Source of the DNA: Stenogyne calaminthoides
Taxonomy: Eukaryota; Streptophyta; Magnoliopsida; Lamiales; Lamiaceae
Length of the DNA stretch: 64,000 nucleotides
Direction: 5' to 3'
NCBI GenBank assembly: GCA_037126765.1
Contig: JBBCBC010000012.1
Span: 4,526,001-4,590,000 of the forward strand
The notes under the pieces are model-generated. The model was not told where the DNA came from, did not search any database, and saw only the letters and a program-made list of their open reading frames with translations. Of this stretch, positions 24,801 through 34,874 are shown piece after piece; positions within the stretch are counted from its first letter, which is position 1; each line of letters opens with the position of its first letter. The translations under genes were made by a program, and so were the position numbers.

Positions 24801-27800
24801 TAAATAAAGAAAATGCATTTTTCTGGTATTGGTGTGCACAGAATATTTTAGGTTAACTTGAAATTAATAATTCAAATTTAGGTTTTAAATAAAATTAATT
24901 ATTAAAAATTTTAGGGGAATAAGAATGCATAATTTCTGGTCTTAGTTTTTTTATTTCTTTTACTGTGTAAGTAAAATTATGTGAAACACAGGCTGCAAAT
25001 TCTTATTGATGATAGATTTTTACAGTGGCATACATTGTCATAATATGAATACAAGAGAAGTATATCTAAACAAACAAAAATAAGGTCTAGGAAAGTAACC
25101 TATGAAATGGAGTTAGGAGTAGCATATTAACTTATCGATACCACCTTAAGGCGCCATTTATTTACATATCAAGGAATTTTGTGTGTGTGATTTATATCTG
25201 TATGTTGACATGGTGGGTTATACTGAAACATATAATCCTCCAAGGATCAACTCATGAAGTTTAATCTGTTTACAGCATATGGATTTGTTTGTATTCACCA
25301 GTCTGATTTTTTTGATAGGTCCTGTACAAGGCACTTGCACATCTTATGATTTATATTGTTGCCAATTTCATTGTAACTTGTAAGTCCCATCTGAGGTTGA
25401 GCATAAAAGTGTTTAAGTGAAAAAATATTCGTGGTCATTAATTAGCTTCTTTAAACTTGTGCTTTTTAAAGTTAAAACTTAGTTGGCACCTAAATTTCAT
25501 GAAGGAGACTTCAGCTCAGAAGCATTTCATGGGTTTAAGAAATAATTTTGTGATACTAAACTTTGAACTTAATATGGATGTCAATATTGCTGCATAAGGG
25601 GTCTTGTAGATGGAGATTTTGCTTTAGGAAGCCATTTTAGTCAATAGATTTAACTAAATTTGACTCGCACCTCCTTGTTTCTTCCCCACTTCATGTTACT
25701 CCCTCTTGTTATAGAGTAACACTTGGGTGCACCAGTTGCACCGTGCAACTGAAGCACAACTAATACTGCTCAATGAAAACAACTAATGCTGTTCGATGAA
25801 AACAACTAATACGTGTTACTTAAACAACTAATACTATTTAAAAATGCACTTTAGTTGGACCTGAAACTGTTGCACAGAAGGATTTGCCCTTGTTATAAGG
25901 TTCCAGTATTCGTTTTACTAGCTTTTGTAACCACAAAACAATACACTTATTGCTCACAAATATATGCGCATTACCTAACAGAAACAGCTTTTCTCTTAAC
26001 AAACTCGCTTGTTGGAATTGCAGAACTATGCAGCTATTCTCTATCTCAGATTTCCTCCATGCTTTCGAATTATTTTGCGTGGTAAAGATGTTGAGCATCA
26101 TAATATTGTGAACGATATGATGATGTCTCAGGAAGTTATATATCGTCCTCAGGCAGGCGTTGACGGGATACCGCAATTCGCAAATGTAATATTTGCATAT
26201 TTAGTACTGTGTGAGTTCGCCTCCAGTTTCTATTGATGCAAGTTTGTAAAGTTTCATGTTTGCTGCAGATGGTTGCTATAGTTACTGTTGGGTTTGTAAA
26301 GGACGCAAGAGCACACATTGATGTTCAGGGGTTCAACGTCTATCACAAAAACCGGCTTATCAAGGTAATTCTCTAATTCGTTGTTTAATTGGCCAAGAAT
26401 TGTATGAAGCTAGTCAGATATGTCTATGATTACATGTATGCAATTTTGGTTTGAATATTTACGCTTTCACTTTGTTTTTGGTTGCTAATGAGTTCATGGA
26501 TATGCTATCTCTTTAAATAATATTTTGCTCCCGGAGGCAAATGCATCAATTCTTTTACCAGCACAATGCATCATATACAAGTTCGTGTGGCTGGTGTTTC
26601 TGAAAATGGCTTATTCATAGATTGAGGGTGTGTTTTCAAGCTCAAAAAACTGTCTAGAATCACCTTTTCAAAAGCTGTGAGCAGCTTTTGAAAAGAAGTG
26701 ATTCTATCACTATTCCATAGAGTTTGAAAACACCCTCTGAGTTAGGGAGCTGAAAATAACCATTGAATTGTAGCTTACATTTGAATTTTATTTCAGTCAT
26801 TTTTCGCTTTTCTAAAATAATAAAAGAAACTAACTTTTTATGAACTTGAGATGTTTTCACTTTTATTTACTTATAGTTGTACATATCCTATCTTCTACAG
26901 AACTTAATAAATTAATTGGCACCATATTCTGGTAGCATATTTTTCTTATTCTCCATCTCTTTCCTTAATTGTAATTTGTGCTCAACTGTGATCCTCATTT
27001 TAAATATCCTGATCTTTCCAGCCATTTTGGAGAGTTTGGCATCCGCCAGGTAGTGATGGCCGTGGAGTTATAGGTAAATATCTTGTTATTTTCAGCCATT
27101 TTGGAGAGTTAGGGATAAGTTGTTCAATACTGTATGTTCTCCTATTGAAGGTGTGCTCGAAGCCAATTTTGTGGAACCAGCTCATGATAAGCAAGGTTTT
27201 GAACGGACCACAGTTCTCGCAAGACTTGAATCACGATTAATACAAATGCAAAAGACATATTGGTCCGCACTTTTTCCATATATGCTTTGGTTTCAAACTT
27301 ATCTTCCTTTCATTTGCTTTGTGTTGAGGGAAATTAAATAAACGAATTAATTTCGCACCTCTCTAAAAGTTCGAGCTTTTAGATGAGATGGAATTCTGTC
27401 TTGGTACTGGTATCAGAGCCTCTAGCTCAGCCCAGATCCTGGGTTCGATTCCCGTGGAAAGCACTCCACCCATTTAAAATTGTCCACTCGTTGAGCCTCC
27501 TTCCCAGAGGGCAGAGGCAATGATTCGGCCCACGAGTGAGGGGGAGTGTTGAGGGAAATTAAATAAACGAATTAATTCCGCACCTCTCTACAAGTTCGAG
27601 CTTTAAGATGAGACATAATTCTTTTCACTTTTTTTTTTGTTCTCAATGAAATTTTTATCGTTTGCTCTTCTTTTCTTTTCCAGGTCCACAAACTGTCACA
27701 AAATTGGCTATGCTCCTAGACGTAATAAAAAAGGTAATGGAAGAGGTCACAGAAAGGAGATAATATCTTTTTTGGTCCCTAAAGTTTACCCTTTTCCAGT

Positions 27801-30800
27801 TTTGGTCCCCCTCTTTCGCTGACTATCAATATTTGTCTTGGAAGTACACTTTACTCCTGCCATTAGTTGACCATCCATTGACTAGGGGAATCGAATTTTT
27901 TTTTTTTGGGGGGTGGGGTGGGGGAAAGGAGTATTAGATGTGTAATTAATTAGTATTTGGGGGTGTTAAATGTAATGTAATCAATAATTTTTCACATAAT
28001 TATATTTAGTACCCCGAAATAGTTTATTCTGTCAGTCAACGGACAGTCAACTAGTGGTGGGACTAGTAGAAGCGTACTTCATGAACCAAGTTTGATTGTG
28101 AGTGCGAGGTGGGGACGAAAACAGGAAAAATAAAACTTTTGGGACCAAAAATGATATTATCTCTCCTAAAAAGTATTTAATGTGTTCCGGATAACCAACC
28201 CTAAGAATTTGAGGGAAATGAAGAACTTAGGGGGTGTTTGAAAGCTATATGAAAAGGGATAGAAAATAAGTGATTTTAGTAGTTGTTAAGTGAGTTTGCA
28301 AACACACCCTATCCAAAATCCCAAAACAAACACACCCCTTTATTTATCAGGAATTCATAATCTCCTAGATATCAAAAATCGGTTTTAAAAACTACTTAAA
28401 AGTTAAAACATAAACCAAACATCACTAAAGTGAAATAAAGATTACGATTCAGAAAATTCAGTGAATTGTTTGCTTCAAATATCATGTTGACAAGGATGAT
28501 CTGACTAGTGTATCTTCGTTTCCCAGAAATATATCATGAAGGTTCTCAGCAAAGTCCTCAACTACAGAAGAAAAATAGCTTTTCCAGTGATAAGACACAA
28601 ACCAAGTTGGGCGACAAGGGAAATATTAACGGGCATTCAAATGGGAAGGTGGATGCCAGATCACTTAGGAAACAACGAAATTATACCGAGTTATCATCAT
28701 CTTCATCGGAGGATTCAAACGATGATGGTGATAGGCGAAACAACACTTCCAGAAAGAAGTTTAATGCTGCATCAAGTGAACCGATCAGAAAAGACGGATC
28801 ACAGACTCCATCTGGGCTGAGAAATCGTAAAGGTGCAGAAAATGGCTTGCCTGACCGAACGACCCGAAATTCTAATGCACAGGTGATTTTGATTTTTGCT
28901 TCTCTGCCCATGATTTTCGTAGAAGTTGAATGTAGGGTCTTTTCGAGGATCTTGCTTGATGCTGTTTTATAAATCAAGATTGAGCCAATATTATCTATAT
29001 GCACATTTAGAGGCATTTAAACTAGGTCATAAATAGTTCGTTTTGGTGCTTTGAAGTTATCGAAGTAATTTTTGTCAGAAGAAAAGTTGAATAACAAAAG
29101 TGATGGCTAATCCTCTATAATTTTTAAGTGTCTATCAAGTAGAAAACAATGTTCCCTTTTCTACCTGATTTTGCAGATTTTTTTTCTACTTTTTTGTGAA
29201 GAAAATGTAATAACTAACAACTGCTTTTTGGCACGGTATATTAGATATCAACTGAAACTGCTATTTTTTTAAAAGATATTTCTGAGTTTATATTTGCATA
29301 TTATGTAATTCATCCGGGTGTTATCAGCGTGCTATTTATGACATGCATCTGCACAAGATTGGTCAATTTTTTCTTTAGACAATCAATATAAAAACAATAA
29401 TCATGAAACTTGTATTTATGAACAGTCAGCCTCCTAGTATTGGGGTTTAGGAAAGGAGGTTGGAAGTATAAGAATTGACCTTTGGGTTGATTTATTATTA
29501 CTTAGTATCTTAATCTCAACCATTTGTTGTAACGTAAAAGTCAATTTTGTTATTGTTTTGTTTTTTTTTTTCTACACTCTTGACCTAAAGAAATGATCTA
29601 TATAGTTGATATGTTAAGCATATGGATCCTCTCTTTCAAAAAAAAAAAGTTAATCTAATAACCTCTCATGAGATAATCTGAAAAATGATTAATTTATTTT
29701 AAATTATGTTCCTTTATTCACTTTAAAGATGATTTTCTTACATTGATTTTGTGTTTTGTTTTTATCAGAAAGAGTTTTCAACATCTGGTGCCACTTCTAA
29801 TGCATTAGCACAGTTGAAGGAAGAGAACCAACAATTGCGGGAAAAGTACTTAGCCTACCTGAATTAAGATTTTATCTTGAGCTTCTTTTTATTATCACTT
29901 CAAATAATTGCTTTTTTCTTAATTCACAGATTGAAAAGGAAAGAAGAAGAGATTCTTGGTGATTTGCTGCATGATTTGCGGAAGGAAAAAGAAAAATCCA
30001 AATCTCTTGAATCTCAGGTAGTATTTTCACATTATTTCCCTCGTCACAATGTATGTTCTCCATGGCTGTCTTCTTTTATCTGAATTTTCTAAATGTACAT
30101 CCTCAATATTAGTATGGTAATACTTGATCTATTTATGATTTGGTTTGTGATTGGTTAGATAATAACTTACTAACTTTAGTTTGGCAATAAATGGAAGAAG
30201 GTAAAAGTGTCATTTAATGTTAGAAAACTCTGTAGCAGCTTAAGCATTTTAACTGCTGTTCTAATCCATTATTGAAATATCTTCCTTTGTTTTAGTATCA
30301 AGTATAACAAAGGTGAGTAATAGTTGTTTCATAACTCTCTCATCCGTTGTGGAATCATACAAAGTAACACTTGGTCACAACTTATAATGTTCAATCTTAA
30401 TTGACAAACTAATACTCCCTCCGTCCCAATCTTAACCACTTGATTACTGTGTGCTCGGAGTTTAAGAAAGAGTTGTTTATTAGTATTTTATGTGATAAAG
30501 TGATAAAGTGTTGGGGGTAGAAAGGAAAATTCAACTTTATTGAAGAGTAGAATAATATTTATTAAAGGTGATAAAGTGATAAATTGTTGAGGGTATGAGA
30601 GAGTGGCATATAGTAAATAAGTAAGTGTTTGAAGGGTGTGAGTTAAAATGAGTATTTCCATTTAAGCCTTAAGGAAATGTATAGTTAAGATTGGGACGCC
30701 CAAACGGAAATAGTGTAGTTAAGATTGGGACGGAGGGAGTACCATTTAGAAATGCACTTGAATTGCACGTTGCAACTGGTGCATATAAGTATTTGCCTTA

Positions 30801-31431
30801 ATAAATTTATCTTTCCGCTCATCTTGTATCCTATAGTTTTGATTATTTACCAGTATCTTTTGCCAATTTACTCCGTATTCAGATTGCCAAAAATGCTTGA
30901 TAAATTGATAATAAGAGTTGAAACAGTAATCTAAAATATGTTTCTTTAGTTATAGCAGATAGAGCTGACTAGTCTGAAAAGCCCATAATATTTCATCAGG
31001 TTGATACATGATGGAAACCTTTGGTTGGTAATTGTATGTTTTTGTGAAAACTATTATACCACCTTCGTTGTAGTTAATAGCAGCACTAAAATTATCCAAT
31101 ATTTTGGGTGGTTATACATGTGTTTTCTGATGCCTGATATCACTTAACCAGCTTCAAGCGGCGAAACAAAAACTCGAAGAGCAATGTAAAGAGCAGGATA
31201 GTTTAATTGATATATTCTCAGAAGAGAGGCAGCGCAGAGACATGGAGGAGGAAAATATGAGAAAGAAATTAAAGGTTTAACTTGCTATTATTTTTTTATG
31301 ATAAATTGTGCTTCGATTATTGCGTCTCATCTTAAAAATATCTGTTTCATCAGGAAGCATCGAGTACCATTCAACAGTTGCTGGACAAGTTGAGGTTGAA
31401 GGAGAAAATGTCTTCCAATGGTAAAAAATAG
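15896..31431 (+). CDS. MORC: MORC-family GHKL ATPase, MORC4/7-like
   Basis: Nuclear MORC ATPases bind DNA as dimers and compact chromatin, aiding transposon silencing and defence signalling (family knowledge). Exons I place: 15896-16298, 17301-17375, 17491-17525, 17611-17689, 18526-18618, 18817-18901, 21558-21633, 22614-22742, 23729-23827, 23915-24016, 26024-26185, 26269-26364, 27022-27073, 27151-27262, 27684-27733, 28527-28882, 29769-29845, 29930-30017, 31152-31274, 31354-31431. They sum to 2370 nt, 789 aa, all phases agreeing. Seen: VKQE at 9-12, IIDL plus acidic serines at 34-50, KKKRK at 57-61; GHKL N-box with E163 and N167 (AELLDNSLDE); DNGGGM at 198-203; GQYGNGFK at 227-234; S5-type transducer to about 500; then a WSTNCHKIGYAPRR segment; charged linker; C-terminal coiled coil from about 669. 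No CW finger, as in plant MORCs. Start chosen at 15896 (ACCATGGC); an in-frame ATG at 15863 would add 11 residues. The donor of exon 14 (G|GTCCGC) is weak. Intact as read. Confidence 0.95.
17113..17238. mobile_element. Short MITE in MORC intron 1
   Basis: The ends GGGGGTGTTTGCA and TGCAAACATACCC are inverted repeats, with TTA on both sides (17110-17112 and just after the right end). The GGG..TGTTTG ends with a 3-bp TTA duplication suggest a Tourist/PIF-Harbinger-type MITE. Confidence 0.6.
18066..18390. mobile_element. MITE in MORC intron 4, same family as the MULE-interrupted MITE
   Basis: The block containing GACTCTGAAGTCCTAGGATT, GTGTATTGGGAGAATAAAA and AATAGGATTTCAAAATCC is the reverse-oriented counterpart of the two halves at 33118-33292 and 38588-38773. 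The sequence just upstream (about 17740-18060) is another MITE-like block. A more diverged relative lies in intron 10 at about 24140-24420. Confidence 0.65.
18715..18776 (+). pseudogene. Dead tandem copy of MORC exon 6
   Basis: A TGTGTCAG acceptor followed by ATGGAAATGGTTTTAAAAAG repeats the true exon 6 (18817, ATGGGAACGGTTTTAAGACA) 102 bp upstream. The copy lacks 2 nt after the GNGFK codons, so its frame shifts and soon meets TGA. The following text (GAGACTTGGTGCTGATG, CATTGTTTTTTCT) is still nearly identical to exon 6. Spliced in, it would break the ATPase domain right at the GYGNGFK nucleotide-binding motif. Confidence 0.85.
19125..19700. repeat. Diverged tandem duplication in MORC intron 6
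   Basis: The blocks at about 19125-19340 and 19494-19690 share ATAGTCTGC, AATCATATTCCAGA and CATATTGCAT in the same order. They are a diverged direct repeat with a spacing of about 370 bp. Confidence 0.6.
19838..20120. mobile_element. Stowaway-type MITE 1 (MORC intron 6)
   Basis: The ends CTCCCTCCGTCCC and GGAAGGAGGGAG are flanked by TA on both sides (19836-19837, 20121-20122), the hallmark of Tc1/mariner-derived Stowaway MITEs. 283 bp, non-coding. Confidence 0.9.
20222..20247 (+). repeat. Poly-G tract
   Basis: A nearly uninterrupted G run in intron 6, unusual in this AT-rich surrounding. It may be a G-quadruplex former or partly a sequencing-length artefact. Confidence 0.7.
25713..25880. 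mobile_element. Short MITE in MORC intron 10
   Basis: Begins ACACTTGGGTGCACCAGTTGC and ends with a TTGGACCTGAAACTGTTGCA-type end. Internal direct repeats read ACAACTAATACT. Related ends occur at 30361-30800, so this is a small MITE family. Confidence 0.5.
26624..26737. mobile_element. Hairpin MITE in MORC intron 12
   Basis: 114 bp that folds almost end to end. GAGGGTGTGTTTTCAA pairs with TTTGAAAACACCCTC, and the centre CAAAAGCTG/CAGCTTTTG is palindromic. Terminal GAGGGTG ends suggest an hAT-like MITE; the target duplication is unclear. Confidence 0.75.
27322..27622 (+). mobile_element. TRIM/SMART-type miniature LTR element (MORC intron 14)
   Basis: Two ~76-bp direct repeats (27322-27397 and 27547-27622), both beginning TGTTGAGGGAAATTAAATAA, enclose about 149 bp. 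The internal part begins shortly after the first repeat with TGGTATCAGAGCC, the classic initiator-Met tRNA primer-binding site. It ends with a purine tract (GAGTGAGGGGGAG) abutting the second repeat. LTR, PBS, PPT, LTR with no coding capacity is the definition of a TRIM. The right boundary and target duplication are uncertain. Confidence 0.85.
27757..28165. mobile_element. MITE in MORC intron 15
   Basis: The ends GAGATAATATCTTTTTTGGT and GACCAAAAATGATATTATC form inverted repeats enclosing non-coding DNA, including a T/G homopolymer stretch. A further small GGGGGTGTTTG...AAACACACCC inverted repeat follows at about 28229-28310. Confidence 0.65.
30361..30800. mobile_element. MITE interrupted by Stowaway 2 (MORC intron 18)
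   Basis: The left part (AGTAACACTTGGTCACAACT) and right part (CACGTTGCAACTGGTGCATA) match the ends of the intron-10 MITE at 25713. They are separated by the Stowaway copy at 30415-30739, so this is an older MITE with a younger one inside. Confidence 0.6.
30415..30739. mobile_element. Stowaway-type MITE 2, nested
   Basis: The ends CTCCCTCCGTCCCAATCTTA and TAAGATTGGGACGGAGGGAG are perfect inverted repeats, flanked by TA (30413-30414, 30740-30741). The right part contains a duplicated TAGTTAAGATTGGGACG unit. Confidence 0.95.
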
Positions 31432-32380
31432 GATGTGCATTATGTAAAGTTGTTTAATCCTAGAATGGAACTGTGGTGTACAAGACAGGCACCATTTTAA
31501 TCTCACTGTTAGATGGTATGTTAGTTTTAGTGGGGTCTCATTTTCAAGGGGGAGAGATTAAGGTCCATTTGTAATATTAAATCAAAACCAAAAGACTGGA
31601 AACCATCTCTTGTTTAATTTTGTGCTTGAATTATTTTATCATATTTACATATTTAGTTACATGCATATTAATGCTACATGCACAATGCCCCTAGAAAGCA
31701 TAGAATGAAGAACTAGAAAGGTGATACAAAGTTTTGTAAGCTTCAGGTGCACCATGCAACTTAAGTGCATTTAGATGATATTTGTTGTTCTATTAAGTAG
31801 TTTTACGTTTACCCTTTTGTCGATAGATGAATTTGTGTGAGATAGTTTACAAACTCATTCTCAAAAGCTTGAAATGATTAACGAGATATGCATCATGTTT
31901 AATTCGTAGTACCTAATTGGGATTGTGGGTTCATTGGTAATTGAGTTAAATGAATTTGTATCGTTTTCTGTTTCCTCTCTCATTTGATGTGTCTTAAACT
32001 CTTAATACTCTGTCTCTTGTTTTGTTAATTGATTCTTCTCTCACCCGGAGTATTAGGCGATGCTTGTTCTGAATTTTAAAAATTGGCTATAGGATTGCAA
32101 ATATAAATAGGGCTACTCGGGATTAAAATCCATCACTATAACATTTATAAATTTACTATTATACTTTCCAGTACACATAAACCTTCCTCCTTACACTTTT
32201 ATACTATATTAATTCTTCAAATAATTAAATCATTATAATTAGACTCAACAACGATATTATAATACATTATCATTCAATTTTTACGCATTAATTTGACATA
32301 AAATTAAATCACAAACTTTTTAACAAACACATACATTTACCTTACTGTTGTTTCCTATCGTGTTTGTGAGATGAGTAGGT
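31432..32380. other. MORC 3' region and spacer
   Basis: The first few hundred bases should include the MORC 3' UTR; I cannot place a polyadenylation site. The rest is AT-rich and non-coding. A stretch at about 32110-32340 weakly resembles the MITE family of 33118. Confidence 0.4.
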
Positions 32381-32611
32381 TTAGTGTGAAAATTTTCATG
32401 TATGAAAATTTATAAAATTGCCTTAAATCAACCATCTACACCCTAAACACTAAATAATGAACCCTAAATTATGACCTGTTTGGGCCGGGTGAACCATGAA
32501 CCACTTGGACTGAGTGAACCATGAACCAATCAATTTTATCTTACCTTCACCAATTACAGATTTTGATTGTAAATTAAAGTTTTTTCATGTATGAAAATTT
32601 TCATACTAGAC
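32381..32611. mobile_element. Inverted-repeat element with telomere-like/GAACCATGAACC core
   Basis: The arms GTGTGAAAATTTTCATGTAT and ATGAAAATTTTCATACTAG face each other. Between them lie AACCCTAAA, GGGCCGGGTGAACCATGAAC and a second GTGAACCATGAACCA. The same core motifs occur in the elements at 3595-4080 and 60851-61157, although the arms differ. Confidence 0.7.
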
Positions 32612-32674
32612 TTTATCTTGTGAGATATCATGTAAATTAATAGAGTTGGTCTCCCATGAACAAGTTTTATAGTA

Positions 32675-32874
32675 CTCCCTCCGTCCCAAGATGATTGCAA
32701 CACTGAAAACGACACTTAAACCAAGTAAAGTGGGTTTTAGTGAGTTTGAGTGAAATAAAATAAAGGGTGTTGTGAGTGTATTAATATTATACTTGTTTCC
32801 ATTTTGGGAGTGTTGCAGTAATGTCGGGACGTCCAAATAAGGTAAGTGTTGCAGTAATCACGGGACGGAGGGAG
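32675..32874. mobile_element. Stowaway-type MITE 3
   Basis: The ends CTCCCTCCGTCCC and GGGACGGAGGGAG are flanked by TA (32673-32674, 32875-32876). 200 bp, non-coding. Confidence 0.95.
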
Positions 32875-33618
32875 TATGAAATTGGATTATTTGACCAATT
32901 TCACCAATTTCAATACACTTTTCTAACCAACAAAATTTGACTTATATTATACCCTGGATAAGTTCAGATGCCTATGAATTGAAAATCAATTTCATAGTAT
33001 AAAACTAGTTCATCCTAGAAATTTTCAAATTAATATTACATGTGGTTAGTAATTTTGATTAACTTCTTCTTGTGTGTGTGTCCCCATAATACACTACTCC
33101 ATTAATTAAGTCCATGGGCATGTTTGTTTCGCGACTATCCCGGTCGGACTTTGTACTTTACAATCTCAAACCCCCTTTTGTTTTGAAACTTAAAGTAAGG
33201 ATTTTGAAATCCTATTAACTCTACTCTATTTCATCACCAACTACTACTCTACTTTTTATTCTCTCTATATACTCATATCATCTACTTTTTTAGGGTTAAT
33301 TTCACTTTTGGTCACCGAGTTTCACCCTTCATCAAAATAAGTCACTTAACTTCACTTTTTAATTAGATTTGATGACGACGTTATTTCACCGTCAAACAAG
33401 TAACGGGAGCAACTGAACTGGACGCGAATTACATTAGGGTTCTTCATTTTTCATCCCCAATTCATCGCGCCTCTTTCCTCCTCCCCTAAATTCTAATTTC
33501 CCCAATTTATTTTCAATCAAGCTTTTAATCTTCAACTAAAGGTATGTTTTTATTGCTGGTAATGGTTCGAGTTCTACATTGAAGTTGTTATTAACGTTTT
33601 TCTTTTTTCCCTCAAGAA

Positions 33619-34233
33619 ATGCGTTCGAGCTCAAGTCGATCGGTGGAGTCCATAGACAATGATTTTCAACTCGAACGTGTGTTTTGTAACTGTGGGATTG
33701 AGCTTCAATTGAAGAATTCTTGGACTCCAGAAAATCCAGGAAGAAGGTTTTTGTCATGCCCTAATTACAATGTACATCTCTATTTTTTAATTACAATATA
33801 CTCTTTTTTATGTTTCTTTTAATGAAGTATAAATTAATGTTAAAACTTTTATTGTTCATAGAGAGGTGGACATTGTGGATTTTTTAGATGGCTTGATCCT
33901 GAAATGTGCTCAAGATCTAAAGTGATTATCCCTCGATTCCTCAAAAAGCTTGATAGGCTTGAAGATGAAATAAATGTTCTCAAGGTTAAAGAGAAACAAC
34001 TAGAAGCTGAGTTGAGAAAAGCAAAGAGTATGGAAAGATCTTTGAATTTTGAATTAATGGAATTGAAGAACAAGCAGACAAAAGAATTGGATATAATGAA
34101 GAAAAAGAAGAAACAAATGTTTGGGTTTGGCACTTATGTGATGGTGGGTGTTGTGATATCATTTCTTTTAATCTGTAACAAGGGAAACAAGTTTGATATT
34201 TGGAGCTCATGTAGTTTACTAGGATATGAGTAA
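33619..34233 (+). CDS. MULE-borne GRF zinc-finger protein with coiled coil and C-terminal TM segment
   Basis: Two exons, 33619-33771 and 33862-34233 (GT-AG, phase 0), give a 174-residue protein in an open frame. Residues 20-65 fit the GRF zinc finger: CNCG, TPENPGRRF, SCPN, then after the intron GGHCGFFRW. A charged coiled coil follows (about 80-135, KKLDRLEDEINVLKVKEK). Near the C-terminus is one hydrophobic segment (about 146-160, YVMVGVVISFLLICN). GRF fingers bind single-stranded nucleic acid in other proteins (family knowledge). Small GRF/coiled-coil/TM proteins are common in plant genomes, often with MULEs; their role is unknown. The gene starts about 140 bp inside the left TIR, so the TIR may serve as its promoter. 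It converges with the transposase gene. Confidence 0.8.
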
Positions 34234-34874
34234 TGTATTTTGCAGTTTTGCAAGGTATTAGTGAAGATGTATTTCTTTTGGCACTAATTTTGCATTTCAA
34301 TTATGTTCTAAGGCAATTTTGATCATCAATTTCGGGCAATGTAAGGTGTATTTAATAGATTTTCATTTTGCAGTATAGTTTTGAAAAGTATCACTTGTAA
34401 TACTGAAAAGTATCGCTTGTAATACTGAAAAGTATCACTTCAGCAGAAAACAGAAAAAGCAAAAAGAAGGCAGTAGCCACAAAGATTGAAGGAAAAAACA
34501 AACAACAAATATTCTACCTAAGCAAAACACAAATGAACTCTAGTCAGTAGCCAAAAGGAAGCCAAAACAAAAATCTGAAATAGTAAATCAGTAAATCTGA
34601 ACACCATAAATAACCAGCAACAACCATTAACAAACCAAAACATGTAACACCAACAGTAACCAGCAAAAACCATTAACAAACCAAATAAAATACTTTTTCA
34701 ATACATCCATAACACAAAACACTAGTCCAAGAGAGTATGCAATTGTTCACTTTCTTGTTCATACAAAATACATCCATAACACAAAATACCATAATACAAA
34801 ATATTTGTCTTGTTGGCTTTCAATACAAACAATAAACAGCAAACACAACTTCAGACCAACAACAAATAATGAAT
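34234..34874. other. Spacer between the two MULE genes
   Basis: Holds the convergent 3' ends of the zinc-finger and transposase genes. A short direct repeat (GAAAAGTATCACTTGTAATA-type units) lies at about 34382-34440, followed by purine/adenine-rich sequence. Confidence 0.5.

Noticed and set aside
27405..27450. tRNA-like B box (GGGTTCGATTCCC) as a tRNA gene or SINE
   Set aside because: It lies inside the TRIM element just after its primer-binding site; no A box at the proper distance.
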